From contig SFFI01000005.1 of NCBI GenBank assembly GCA_004556925.1, positions 42,705 through 106,704 on the forward strand: a stretch of DNA of 64,000 nucleotides, in the 5' to 3' direction. The translations under genes and the position numbers were made by a program. The notes under the pieces were generated by a model that ran no database searches, was not told where the DNA came from, and saw only the letters and a list, made by a program, of their open reading frames with translations. Source of the stretch: Clostridiales bacterium (lineage in GTDB: Bacteria; Bacillota; Clostridia; Saccharofermentanales; DTU023). Below are positions 33,543 to 42,015 of this stretch, piece after piece; the stretch's first letter is position 1, and each line of letters starts with the position of its first letter.

Positions 33543-33597
33543 TGTATGGCATGTATGGCAATGTATGGCAGTCTTGCGACGGTCAAGCGACGGTTAA
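33543..33597. repeat. Two short tandem repeat sets
   Basis: TGTATGGCA occurs three times (33543, 33552, 33562) and is followed by the 11-mer GCGACGGTCAA/GCGACGGTTAA twice (33576-33586, 33587-33597). They lie just downstream of the extended -10 element. Confidence 0.75.
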
Positions 33598-33678
33598 GAT
33601 TTCAGACGGTAAATATAGCGTCAGTTGATTACCGGTCTAAAGCGTGTTTAGGTTTAACCCATTTCTTAAGGAGGGCTC

Positions 33679-34332
33679 ATGAATTTCAAGCAGTTATGTA
33701 CGGACTTGTCCAAATATGCGAATAGGCAAAAAGCCAGCGAGATGGAGCATCTTATGGGCAATACCTACCGCTTTAAGGGCTTGGACTCAACTGCCAGAGC
33801 CAAGGTGATGGAAGAGCAGCTGTCTATGGACAAAGAACCGGATAAGCTGGACTGGGAATTTGTTGAGTGCTGCTGGGAGCAGAATATCCGGGAGTTCCAG
33901 TATTTTGCCCTGCAATATCTTACAGCCAAGCGTGACCTCCTCCAAAAAAAGGACTTCGCTAAACTCAAAAAATTGATTGTAGATAAACCTGGTTGGGATA
34001 CCAATAATATCCTGCACCGGCTCGTTAATCTCCTGACTGCTCTTTATCCAGACCTGGGACAGAAGGTCCTGGCCTGGTCTAAGAGTGACGACCCCTGGTT
34101 AAAGCGGACGGCTGTGCTCCATCAAATGGATCGCGGGGTGTACGCAGACCAGGAGCTCATGGCGGAGATCTGGGTAAACTGCTTAAATGACCCTCGGGAC
34201 CTTGTGCAGATGGCCCTGCTAGAAAGCGTCAAAGAGCTGCAAGAGTCTAAGCCAGATTTCGTGCAGGATTTTTTAAGCCAGCATGGTGACCAGCTTTCCC
34301 CCTATATCCGACTTGAGCTCAAGTTGATTTAA
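33679..34332 (+). CDS. AlkD-like DNA alkylation repair protein
   Basis: This 217-residue all-helical protein is built of HEAT-like repeats. The segment WSKSDDPWLKRTAVLHQM matches the conserved W-x-x-S-x-x-x-W-x-R-R motif of AlkD-type DNA glycosylases, and the preceding WDTNNILHR contains the Trp-Asp pair where AlkD has its catalytic Asp. These enzymes remove 3-methyladenine and 7-methylguanine without base flipping. The ATG follows AAGGAGGGCTC. It stands alone, divergent from the second MATE gene. Confidence 0.85.
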   Translation: MNFKQLCTDLSKYANRQKASEMEHLMGNTYRFKGLDSTARAKVMEEQLSMDKEPDKLDWEFVECCWEQNIREFQYFALQYLTAKRDLLQKKDFAKLKKLIVDKPGWDTNNILHRLVNLLTALYPDLGQKVLAWSKSDDPWLKRTAVLHQMDRGVYADQELMAEIWVNCLNDPRDLVQMALLESVKELQESKPDFVQDFLSQHGDQLSPYIRLELKLI

Positions 34333-34390
34333 GCCTTGTGTTTACAGGTATATACAGGGCTTAGTCTATCCGCTAGACTATAATAAATAA

Positions 34391-34416
34391 CCGGACCCGC
34401 TTGGGGTCCGGCTTGC
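34391..34416 (+). terminator. Stem-loop after the AlkD-like gene
   Basis: CCGGACCC (34391-34398) pairs with GGGTCCGG (34404-34411) around a 5-nt loop, followed by a weak T-rich tail. A second small stem, TAGTCTA/TAGACTA, lies at 34362-34380. Confidence 0.55.
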
Positions 34417-34437
34417 TTTGCCCCAAGGAGATGCCAC

Positions 34438-35151
34438 ATGAACAATCAAGTGCCAAACACCCTGGCCTGGAATGAAAAAAGTAAAAAACTTGCCTGGATA
34501 GCAGGAGCCATCATGCTGGTTTTATCTAGCCTGGCCATGCATTTCGGCGAGCATCAGCTCTTGCCTTTCTGGCAATATACCTTACCCCTCCTTGCGGCTG
34601 CCTTTGCCTTCGGTATGGTGGGGATGATCACGAACCATTTTAGACGTACGGCCAGTCTCCAGACCCTGCCCGACCTGGACTATCCTGTCAAGACCTTGTA
34701 TTTCATGGGCATCATTTACATCTACTTATTCATATCAATTAATGGTATCTACTTTAGCTCTCTACTCAACGCAGATGGCTTCTTTGACGGAGTTTTTAAC
34801 CATTGGATTAATTATCTCCTCATCCTGATTAGCCTCTCCCTCGTGGCCAGTGGGGGTGGCCAGGTCCTCATCAGCAAGCAAGAAGATGGTTTGGTCTACC
34901 GTGACACTGTCTCCAAGTCTAAACTTTCCCGGCAGGATATCTTCTTTTCCCTCTGTGGCTACTGGCGGGACGGCTTTATCATTGGTTGGAAACTATTCCC
35001 TTTTGAAAAAATGGAAAGCATTGAAGAAGACAAGTTTGCCCTGACCGTGCGGGGTCTTGAGGACGACCAGCGTTATGCACTCGTGATCTATACGCCCCGT
35101 ATCCAGAAAAAAGCGCGCGAACAACTCATTTCTCGCCTCAAGCCCTACTAG
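34438..35151 (+). CDS. Hypothetical membrane protein
   Basis: I do not recognise a named family. The 237-residue protein has a short charged N-terminus, two membrane segments in residues 18-65, two more at about 85-145, and a soluble C-terminal half (about 150-237) with FPFEKMESIEEDKFALTVRG, which resembles the PH-like tails found on small membrane proteins of unknown function. The start follows CAAGGAGATG. It lies between the AlkD-like gene and a glycosyltransferase, 130 bp before the latter, and is probably its own transcript or shares one. Confidence 0.75.
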   Translation: MNNQVPNTLAWNEKSKKLAWIAGAIMLVLSSLAMHFGEHQLLPFWQYTLPLLAAAFAFGMVGMITNHFRRTASLQTLPDLDYPVKTLYFMGIIYIYLFISINGIYFSSLLNADGFFDGVFNHWINYLLILISLSLVASGGGQVLISKQEDGLVYRDTVSKSKLSRQDIFFSLCGYWRDGFIIGWKLFPFEKMESIEEDKFALTVRGLEDDQRYALVIYTPRIQKKAREQLISRLKPY

Positions 35152-35280
35152 ACCAGGCCCAAATTCTTGGCGATATTGACATGGATTTGAGCTTTGTTAG
35201 AATAAAACTGTTGATGTTGCTGAGGTTCAACGCAATTTGGGAAGCTTTGGCCGAATATGGTGGCCAGGAAAGAGGTAGAG

Positions 35281-36315
35281 ATGAACTATTTAACGGTCGC
35301 TATTCCAGCCTATCAGGCAGAATTCACCATTGGGACTTGCCTAGATAGTCTCCTGGATGCAGGCATTGACGGCTTGGAAGTACTAGTGGTCAATGATGGC
35401 TCTAACCCCCAAATCTCTCAAGCAGTTACCGATTATGTAGAAAAATATCCGGACCACATTCGCCTGATCAATAAGGAGTACGGTGGGCTGGGTTCCGCCC
35501 TTAATATTGCCTTGCGCGAGGCGACCTGCCCCTGGTTCCGTATTTTAGATGGAGATGACCGCTTGGATCCTCAGGGGCTGGCAAAGCTTATGCAGGTCTT
35601 AAAGGACCTGGAGGAGCAAAATCCCAAACCCGAGCTTCTGGTGGCGGACTATTATTACGAAATTCCTCAAAAGCAGGGTAAAAAGCAACTCCAGCGGTCG
35701 AGTTTTGCCAACGTTTTCCCAGAAGAGGGTATCAACTCCTGGTCCCGCTTGAAGAACTTTACCATTGACCAGATTCTAGGTAAGCAGTCTTTGGTCTACC
35801 GCCTGGACCTTTTACGTAAAATTAAGTTGCGTCTGCCGGACCAGTTGGCCTACGTAGACGAGATTTTTTCCTATGAGCCCCTGCCTCATGTCCGCCGCAT
35901 CTACTATCTCGCGGAGCCGGTGTATATCTTCCCCTTGGGTCGGTCCGGCCAAGCCTCAAATATGAAGGTGATGCAGAAGCACTTGAAGGATCTCCTGGCA
36001 GTTGCCTTGGAGATGTTCCGCCGGGTGCGTCTGGACTCTGTTAGGCCCCAGCGCCTGCAACAGTATATGTACCGACACATGGCCAGGGTTATTGCCGTCT
36101 GCCTGATGCTGTCCTGCGATGAAGAACTGGGCAATGTGGCTTCTCTGAAAACGATGGACCTGATTTGGTCGGAGTTTGAGAAAATTAACGCGCCGGCCAC
36201 TAGGGTTTTGCAGAAAAAACCCATGCTTAACCCCAAGCGTATTCTCAAGGCTTCCAAGTCTTACGTAGACCAGGATGTCTATAACCTGATCGGCAAGGTT
36301 TTTATTATCGATTAA
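35281..36315 (+). CDS. Family 2 glycosyltransferase
   Basis: This inverting glycosyltransferase has a GT-A fold. MNYLTVAIPAYQAEFTIGTCLDSLL, LVVNDGSNPQ and FRILDGDDRLDPQGLAKLM (DxD-type motif) are at the N-terminus. No membrane segments are evident, so it acts on the cytoplasmic face. The frame extends to 35257, but the ATG at 35281 follows AGAGGTAGAG and gives the standard start. It is likely to transfer a sugar to a cell-envelope glycan; donor and acceptor are unknown. Confidence 0.9.
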   Translation: MNYLTVAIPAYQAEFTIGTCLDSLLDAGIDGLEVLVVNDGSNPQISQAVTDYVEKYPDHIRLINKEYGGLGSALNIALREATCPWFRILDGDDRLDPQGLAKLMQVLKDLEEQNPKPELLVADYYYEIPQKQGKKQLQRSSFANVFPEEGINSWSRLKNFTIDQILGKQSLVYRLDLLRKIKLRLPDQLAYVDEIFSYEPLPHVRRIYYLAEPVYIFPLGRSGQASNMKVMQKHLKDLLAVALEMFRRVRLDSVRPQRLQQYMYRHMARVIAVCLMLSCDEELGNVASLKTMDLIWSEFEKINAPATRVLQKKPMLNPKRILKASKSYVDQDVYNLIGKVFIID

Positions 36316-36321
36316 GCCTGA

Positions 36322-36357
36322 GAGTTTCTGCCCTGGGGGTTTCCGACACAGAAACTC
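36322..36357 (+). terminator. Stem-loop after the glycosyltransferase gene
   Basis: GAGTTTCTG (36322-36330) pairs exactly with CAGAAACTC (36349-36357) around an 18-nt loop. The downstream T-tract is poor, so termination is only possible. Confidence 0.4.
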
Positions 36358-36427
36358 ACATTTCTGCCGCATTGTCCTAAAGACGTCCCGCTATACTTAA
36401 GAACAAATGGGGGGAGGAGGTTCGCTT

Positions 36428-37507
36428 ATGAAAAAAAGCATATATGTGGTCACAGGTGCCTCTGGCCACCTGGGTAATGTGGTGGTCAAAAAGCTTTTAG
36501 ACCGCGGGGCTAATGTACGGATTTTGATGGTCGAAAATGAAATTCCCCCGAGCCTGGAGGGCTTGGACTTGCAAATTGTCCGAGGGAACCTCACCTCGCG
36601 TACCGACCTGGAGAGACTCTTTCAGGGCCTGAATGGCCTGGATATTTACGTACTGCACATGGCCAGTATGGTCACCATTGACTCCCAGGTAAGTCCCCTG
36701 GTGGAAAGTGTTAACGTGGGCGGGACCAAGTTACTCCTGGATTTAGCTGTCGAGCATAAGGTCAAACGCTTCCTTTATTGTTCTTCTGTACACGCAATTC
36801 CTGAAAAGAAAAATAATGCCCCGATCAGTGAGGTGACAGTTTTTAGCCCTGACTGGGTTGAGGGGGCCTATGCCAAAACGAAAGCCATGGCCTCTCAAGC
36901 AGTCTTAGATGCGGGCAAAAAAGGCTTAGATGTGGTTCTGGTTCACCCCTCGGGTATTGTGGGGCCCTACGATTACGAGCACACTAACCACTTAAACCAA
37001 ACCATCCGTGATTTTCTCAGTGGCAAACTTACGACCCTGGTCAAGGGCGGATATGACTTTGTAGATGTACGAGATGTGGCAGATGGCCTCCTGGCGGCTC
37101 TATATGAGGGAGGCAGTGGGGAAGCCTATATTTTGTCTGGTCACTACCTTAGTATTGAAGAATTGATCAAGCTGGCCGCTAAGGCATCGGGTAGAACACC
37201 TATCCACCGGGTCTTGCGCCTGGGCTTTGTCAAGCTGTTTGTGCCTTTGCTGGAATGGTGGAGCAGGCTGCGTAACCGCCGTCCCCTTTATACGGCTTAT
37301 TCCCTCTACACCCTGAGTGCCAACGCTAACTTCTCTCATGCTAAAGCCAGCACTGCCCTTGCCTATAGGCCGCGTCCGCTAACTGAAACAGTGGCCGATA
37401 CGGTGCAGTTCCTTCGCGCCCAAGCAGCCCAAGGCAGCCTGGGCGAAAAGCTCAAAGTGAAATTAGCGGATAGTCGCAAAACCCCGCAAAGGCAAACATT
37501 GGGCTAA
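36428..37507 (+). CDS. NAD-dependent epimerase/dehydratase (extended SDR)
   Basis: A Rossmann-fold sugar epimerase/dehydratase or dihydroflavonol-reductase-like enzyme. VVTGASGHLGNVVVKKLLDRG is the NAD(P)-binding loop. The catalytic YxxxK is in GAYAKTKAMASQAVL, preceded by FLYCSSVHAIPE with the active Ser. HPSGIVGPYDYE is the usual substrate-side motif. The start ATG at 36428 follows GGAGGAGG; the frame extends to 36407. The C-terminal 40 residues are basic. Substrate is unknown. Confidence 0.88.
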   Translation: MKKSIYVVTGASGHLGNVVVKKLLDRGANVRILMVENEIPPSLEGLDLQIVRGNLTSRTDLERLFQGLNGLDIYVLHMASMVTIDSQVSPLVESVNVGGTKLLLDLAVEHKVKRFLYCSSVHAIPEKKNNAPISEVTVFSPDWVEGAYAKTKAMASQAVLDAGKKGLDVVLVHPSGIVGPYDYEHTNHLNQTIRDFLSGKLTTLVKGGYDFVDVRDVADGLLAALYEGGSGEAYILSGHYLSIEELIKLAAKASGRTPIHRVLRLGFVKLFVPLLEWWSRLRNRRPLYTAYSLYTLSANANFSHAKASTALAYRPRPLTETVADTVQFLRAQAAQGSLGEKLKVKLADSRKTPQRQTLG

Positions 37508-37520
37508 GCTTCCCAGCACC

Positions 37521-37640
37521 TATACACAGCGGGCGTCTTGGTCAGGCCTTGTCCGCACACAGCGGGCATCTTGATCAGGCCTTATACACAGTGGGCACCT
37601 TGGCCTGCCCTTATCCACACACAGCAGGCATCTTGGCACA
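37521..37640. repeat. Four degenerate 29-33-bp tandem repeats
   Basis: Four copies of a unit containing ACACAGCGGGCATCTTG start their ACACAG core at 37524, 37557, 37586 and 37619 (periods 33, 29, 33). The last copy includes an exact DnaA box TTATCCACA at 37611-37619. The array fills the space between convergent genes. Confidence 0.8.
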
Positions 37641-37651
37641 CAAGGCTTAAA

Positions 37652-37694
37652 AAAATATACCCCGGATCCTCAAGGAGAATCCGGGGTATTTTCT
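37652..37694. terminator. Bidirectional terminator, epimerase/hutU
   Basis: ATACCCCGGAT (37657-37667) pairs exactly with ATCCGGGGTAT (37679-37689), with an A-run before and T-rich sequence after, so it can end both convergent transcripts. Confidence 0.8.
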
Positions 37695-37746
37695 CTATGC
37701 CCAGGCAGTTTGCCTAGACAAGATCACTTATATGCTGGGCCAAGAC

Positions 37747-39786
37747 TTATTCAAAGTAGTGGCGGTCGTCTTGGTGCTTGGACATGAGGTCAGAGATCAG
37801 CTGGTTATCTGCCAGATAGGGCAGGGTGATATGGTCCTGGCCTTCCATGTTTTTGTTGTAGGTGGCCGAAGTTTCCATAGCGGCCGGGTTGGTGGCCCAA
37901 GCCCGACGGGCGACACCGCACATAACGTCCCAGAGTACGGCTTGCTTGAGGATCGTATCAATACGCTCAGAACCGTCTAAGACGCAACCAAAGCCGCCGT
38001 TGATGGCCTTGCCAATACCTGTACCGCCGCCGTTGTGCAGGGCACAGAGGGACATGCCGCGGGCGGCATTCCCGGCAAAGACGGAAGTCGCCATATCAGC
38101 GGTGATGTTAGACCCGTCTTTAATGTTGGACGTTTCACGGAAGGGAGAGTCGGTGCCGCCGCAGTCGTGGTGGTCGCGGCCAATCATGACGGGGCCGATC
38201 TTACCTTCGCGGACCAGCTCATTAAACTTTAAGGCAATGCGCAGGCGACCTTCAGCATCTTGATAGAGGATACGGGCCTTGGATCCTACAACCAGTTTGT
38301 TCTTCTCCGCATCTCGGATCCAGTTGTAGTTATCGCAGTCTTGGTAACGGCGGTTGGGGTCGATGCAGGACATGGCAGCCTGGTCGGTAGCCCGCAGGTC
38401 TTCGTCCTTGCCGGACAGGCAGACCCAGCGGAAGGGACCATAGCCATAGTCAAAGAGCAGGGGGCCCATGATGTCTTCCACGTAGGAAGGCCAGATGAAA
38501 CCATCTTTATCGTCGTGACCATTCTTGGCAATTTCGGTGACCCCGGCATCAAAGACAGCCTTGAGGAAGGAGTTACCGTAGTCAAAGAAATAGGTACCCC
38601 TGTCGGTCAAGGTCTTAATAAGCTGGAAGTGGTGCTGGAGGGTGGTGTCCACACGCTTGTGGAAGCCCTCAGGATCCTCGGCCAGCATTTGGGTTCTCTC
38701 TTCAAAGGTCAGACCTTCTGGGCAATAGCCGCCGGTATAAGGTTCGTGGCAGGAGGTTTGGTCAGACAGCAGAGGAATCTGGATCTTGTGTTCTACCGCA
38801 TAAGAGAGGAGGTCCACAATGTTGCCGTGGAAGGCGATAGCCTTGGCCTCTTTCTTATCCATGGATTCTTGGGCCATTTGGAAGGATTCTTCCGGACTTT
38901 CCGCCACGGCAGAAACCCAGCCCTGGTCGTAACGGGTCTGGATACGGGAATAGTCGACTTCCGCAATAATGCCAACGCCACCGGCAATCTCAATGGCCTT
39001 GCCTTGGGCGCCAGACATGCCACCTAGGCCAGAGGATACAAAGAGCACACCGGCCAGGTTTTCATTTTTGCCAACGCCCAGTTTGAGACGGGCAGCATTC
39101 AGCACTGTGTTGTAGGTGCCATGGACGATCCCTTGAGGACCAATGTACATCCATCCGCCAGCGGTCATTTGACCGTAGGAGGATACACCCAGGGCCCGGC
39201 CGCGGTTGAAGTCTTCCAAGTTATCATATTCGCCAATCAGGAGCCCGTTGGTCAGAATGACGCGCGGGGCGTTGGGGTTAGAGTGGAAAAGGCCCAGCGG
39301 GTGGCCAGAGAGCAGGACCAGCGTTTGATTTTGATCCAGCTCTTCCAAGTACATTTTAATCAACCGGTATTGGAGCCAGTTCTGGCATACGGAACCTGTT
39401 TCTCCGTAGGTGACCAGCTCGTAGGGATAGAGGGCTACGTCAAAATCTAGGTTGTTATCGATCATGACCTGGAAGGCCTTACCTTCAATACATTTGCCCT
39501 TATATTCGTCTATGCCTTTGGCATAGATTCTACCCTCGGGGCGATAACGATAAGCGTAAATCTTGCCGTGTTCCTTGAGCTCTTGGTAGAACTCTTCAGC
39601 CAATTCGGCATGGAGGTGTTCTGGCACATAGCGCAGGGCATTGCGCACTGCCAGCTCTACATCATGGGGGCTGAGTTTGGTTTCACGGCGGGGGGCCCGG
39701 CGGATACCTTCTTGAAATTTGGGGTATGCGGGCAGGTCATCGGGTAGGCGGAATTGTCTAGCCTGGGAAAAATCTACTTGAGTCAA
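37747..39786 (-). CDS. hutU: Urocanate hydratase
   Basis: NAD+-dependent urocanase converts urocanate to imidazolonepropionate, the second step of histidine breakdown. The protein has long stretches typical of the family: YGQMTAGGWMYIGPQGIVHG, the NAD-loop region SSGLGGMSGAQGKA and HHDCGGTDSPFRETSNIKDG. The frame opens at 39810, but AAGGAGG lies inside that stretch, 8 bases before a TTG at 39786, so translation most likely starts there. Neither hutH nor other histidine genes are near, so it stands alone. At about 679 residues it is of the longer Clostridia/Bacteroidetes-type length. Confidence 0.93.
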   Translation of the reverse strand: MTQVDFSQARQFRLPDDLPAYPKFQEGIRRAPRRETKLSPHDVELAVRNALRYVPEHLHAELAEEFYQELKEHGKIYAYRYRPEGRIYAKGIDEYKGKCIEGKAFQVMIDNNLDFDVALYPYELVTYGETGSVCQNWLQYRLIKMYLEELDQNQTLVLLSGHPLGLFHSNPNAPRVILTNGLLIGEYDNLEDFNRGRALGVSSYGQMTAGGWMYIGPQGIVHGTYNTVLNAARLKLGVGKNENLAGVLFVSSGLGGMSGAQGKAIEIAGGVGIIAEVDYSRIQTRYDQGWVSAVAESPEESFQMAQESMDKKEAKAIAFHGNIVDLLSYAVEHKIQIPLLSDQTSCHEPYTGGYCPEGLTFEERTQMLAEDPEGFHKRVDTTLQHHFQLIKTLTDRGTYFFDYGNSFLKAVFDAGVTEIAKNGHDDKDGFIWPSYVEDIMGPLLFDYGYGPFRWVCLSGKDEDLRATDQAAMSCIDPNRRYQDCDNYNWIRDAEKNKLVVGSKARILYQDAEGRLRIALKFNELVREGKIGPVMIGRDHHDCGGTDSPFRETSNIKDGSNITADMATSVFAGNAARGMSLCALHNGGGTGIGKAINGGFGCVLDGSERIDTILKQAVLWDVMCGVARRAWATNPAAMETSATYNKNMEGQDHITLPYLADNQLISDLMSKHQDDRHYFE

Positions 39787-39870
39787 GTCTATTGCCTCCT
39801 TAGCATACAAATATCTAGCTCATGCAAGCATACCATTTTTTGGAAACGGACTCTATGCTTCTGATTAAGT

Positions 39871-39876
39871 TATAAT
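39871..39876 (+). promoter_or_regulatory. Candidate -10 for the S41 peptidase gene
   Basis: TATAAT at 39871-39876 lies about 137 bp before the gene start. No convincing -35 is found at standard spacing. Confidence 0.35.
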
Positions 39877-40012
39877 AGATAGATACAGATAAGCCCATCC
39901 CCAGCGGCGGGCTAGGAAAGGTAAAGAGCAAAACCGTGAAGCTCTTGGGTTGTCCACTTGGTTCTTGCCCTCGGGTCTTCTTGTTCTGCCCATATATTTG
40001 CGCACATCACAT

Positions 40013-41416
40013 ATGGTTACAAAGAATAAACAAGCTTTAATTTTCAAGTTTTCCTTCCGGCTGCTTGTCCTCATCTTGACCCTCTTGGCCCTGGTATTTA
40101 GCCAAAGTCAGGTCCTGGCCCCGGTTGTCCAGGCCCAGGCGGCAGAGACTATGCCTACCCGCAAAAACTTGGCGGCCCAAGACCCCAGCCGGGAACGCAG
40201 CATAGCGGAGCTTACGCCAGAAGAAAAGCAGGCGGACTATGAGGCTTTTTGGGACATTATTGAAAATGCCTTCCCCATGCTGGGTTATCTCCGCCGCAAT
40301 GGCCTGGATCCAGAGGCCCTCAAGGCAGAATACCAAGAGGGTATTTTGGATTTGGCAAGCAGGGAAGACTGGCTGGCCTATTTCCAGAAACTGGTGAAGG
40401 ACCTGACTTTGGATGGCAAGGATGTGGGCCACCTGTCTATTGTCAACTTGGGCAACGACCTGCTTAACGCGGACTACCAGTCCTATTGCTTCTATCTAGC
40501 AGAGTACCCCGATGATCCCTGGCTGGACATGATGGGGGAGGTTTTTGAAAATCCCCACGTTTTGGGTTTTTACAATCTGGAGGAAGAAGAACGTGAACCT
40601 GGGGCCGAGCCCTTTATCGATATTCCCGATAATCTTTATACCGAATTTCATCCCGAAGACAACTGGGCCTATCTATATATCAATTCCTTCCTCAACCAAA
40701 ATATGGAAGACGAAGATATCCTAGACAACTTTTTTGCCGAAACAGAGTCTCAGGGCATTGGGAATGTGGTCATTGACCTCCGGGACAACCAGGGTGGCTA
40801 CAATGACTACTGGCTGCTCAATATTGTGGCCCCGAATATCACCAAGCCCCTGCAGGTAGAGAACTTTGGACTCTACAAGGAGTCCCCCTGGACCCAGGCC
40901 TGCCTGGATTATTATGCGAGTTCTACCTTCGAGGAAGACCTGATGGAGCTGAAGGAGGCAGGGCCTCTGCCTACCTTGCTTTTTAGCTGGAACCGCCGGA
41001 CCAAGGCCCTGCCGGAAATGCCAAACTTGGTACAAGAGGATATCCAGGACTTAGACAAAGCTTTCCAGGAAACTATCCATATCTCCCCCTCTACGGAGCT
41101 ACCCCTCTATACGGGGAAGTTTTGGATCCTCTCGGATCCCTGGTCCTATTCCGCTTCGGAATACTTTATTTCTTTTGCTAAACGGACCGGCTTTGCCAAA
41201 ATTGTGGGCGAAGAATCGGGTGGTGATGGGTCTTGTGTGGTTACCCTCTACAATGCCCTGCCGGAATCTGGGCTTATTGTGCGCTACAACGCCCTCTATG
41301 GCCTCAATCCGGATGGCAGCCCTAATGAAGACCAGGCGACCCAACCAGACTATCCTATTGAGCCCGGCCAGGATGCCCTAGACTTAGCCCTGCAACTCAT
41401 TCAAGAAGGAGAATAG
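40013..41416 (+). CDS. S41-family (tail-specific type) exported peptidase
   Basis: An exported protein of about 467 residues with a signal peptide (IFKFSFRLLVLILTLLALVFSQS). An N-terminal helical domain is followed by the S41 catalytic core: GIGNVVIDLRDNQGGYNDYW, then ILSDPWSYSASEYFISFAKRTG with the probable nucleophile Ser, and VGEESGGDG. No PDZ domain is seen between them, unlike CtpA. The frame opens at 39950 (TTG), but the ATG at 40013 begins the signal peptide; no clear ribosome site precedes it. It is 4 bp ahead of the nitroreductase and probably cotranscribed. Confidence 0.8.
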   Translation: MVTKNKQALIFKFSFRLLVLILTLLALVFSQSQVLAPVVQAQAAETMPTRKNLAAQDPSRERSIAELTPEEKQADYEAFWDIIENAFPMLGYLRRNGLDPEALKAEYQEGILDLASREDWLAYFQKLVKDLTLDGKDVGHLSIVNLGNDLLNADYQSYCFYLAEYPDDPWLDMMGEVFENPHVLGFYNLEEEEREPGAEPFIDIPDNLYTEFHPEDNWAYLYINSFLNQNMEDEDILDNFFAETESQGIGNVVIDLRDNQGGYNDYWLLNIVAPNITKPLQVENFGLYKESPWTQACLDYYASSTFEEDLMELKEAGPLPTLLFSWNRRTKALPEMPNLVQEDIQDLDKAFQETIHISPSTELPLYTGKFWILSDPWSYSASEYFISFAKRTGFAKIVGEESGGDGSCVVTLYNALPESGLIVRYNALYGLNPDGSPNEDQATQPDYPIEPGQDALDLALQLIQEGE

Positions 41417-41420
41417 AGCA

Positions 41421-41987
41421 ATGAAAGATGTACTATCCGCCCAACAAAACAGGTTTTCAACCCGTAAGTTCCAAGACAAGCCCCTCTCAAACTTTGAGCT
41501 GGAAACACTGGAGACTGCTGCCCTCAACGCTCCTACGGCTATGAACCGCCAGGAACTACGTTTTTCTTTTGTGCAAAATCAGGACATCCTCAGTCAGATC
41601 AACCAGAAAGTCTACCAGGATATGGAAGACCGTGACCCGGAGGCTTACCGGGATTTCCTGAAGCGGATGGCGGAGCGCGGCACTGATAGTGTCTTTTACG
41701 GGGCCCCCCTGGTTGTGATGATTAGCGGAACCCCTGACCAATATTCAGCTGTCAATGCTGGCATTGCCGTGCAGAATCTTGCTCTGGCTGCCGAGTCCTT
41801 GGGCCTGGGCTCCTGCATCATTGGTATGATCCGGGTTTGCTTCCAGCCGCAAGATAAAGACAATCTCTTAGCCCTGATCGGGGCAGAAAAGGACAATGTT
41901 TTCCATATTTCAATTGCCATCGGCTATAAGGCAACAGAGAAAGAACCCCATAGCTACAATTACGATAACATTATACATTTATACTAA
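41421..41987 (+). CDS. Nitroreductase-family protein
   Basis: This 188-residue FMN-dependent oxidoreductase has the start motif QQNRFSTRKFQDKPLS with FMN-contacting Arg/Ser and NAPTAMNRQELRF (usual P-S/T-x-x-N-x-Q). A late AVNAGIAVQNLALAAESLGLGSCIIG is the dimer/FMN segment. The start follows AAGGAGAATAGAGC, overlapping the end of the S41 gene. It reduces nitro compounds or flavins; the natural substrate is unknown. Confidence 0.92.
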   Translation: MKDVLSAQQNRFSTRKFQDKPLSNFELETLETAALNAPTAMNRQELRFSFVQNQDILSQINQKVYQDMEDRDPEAYRDFLKRMAERGTDSVFYGAPLVVMISGTPDQYSAVNAGIAVQNLALAAESLGLGSCIIGMIRVCFQPQDKDNLLALIGAEKDNVFHISIAIGYKATEKEPHSYNYDNIIHLY

Positions 41988-42015
41988 TTAGACTAAGGAG
42001 GCTAAGGAAATATTT

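Noticed and set aside
38260..39027. 255-residue open frame antisense to urocanase
   Set aside because: Shadow of the conserved hutU gene; no family signature.
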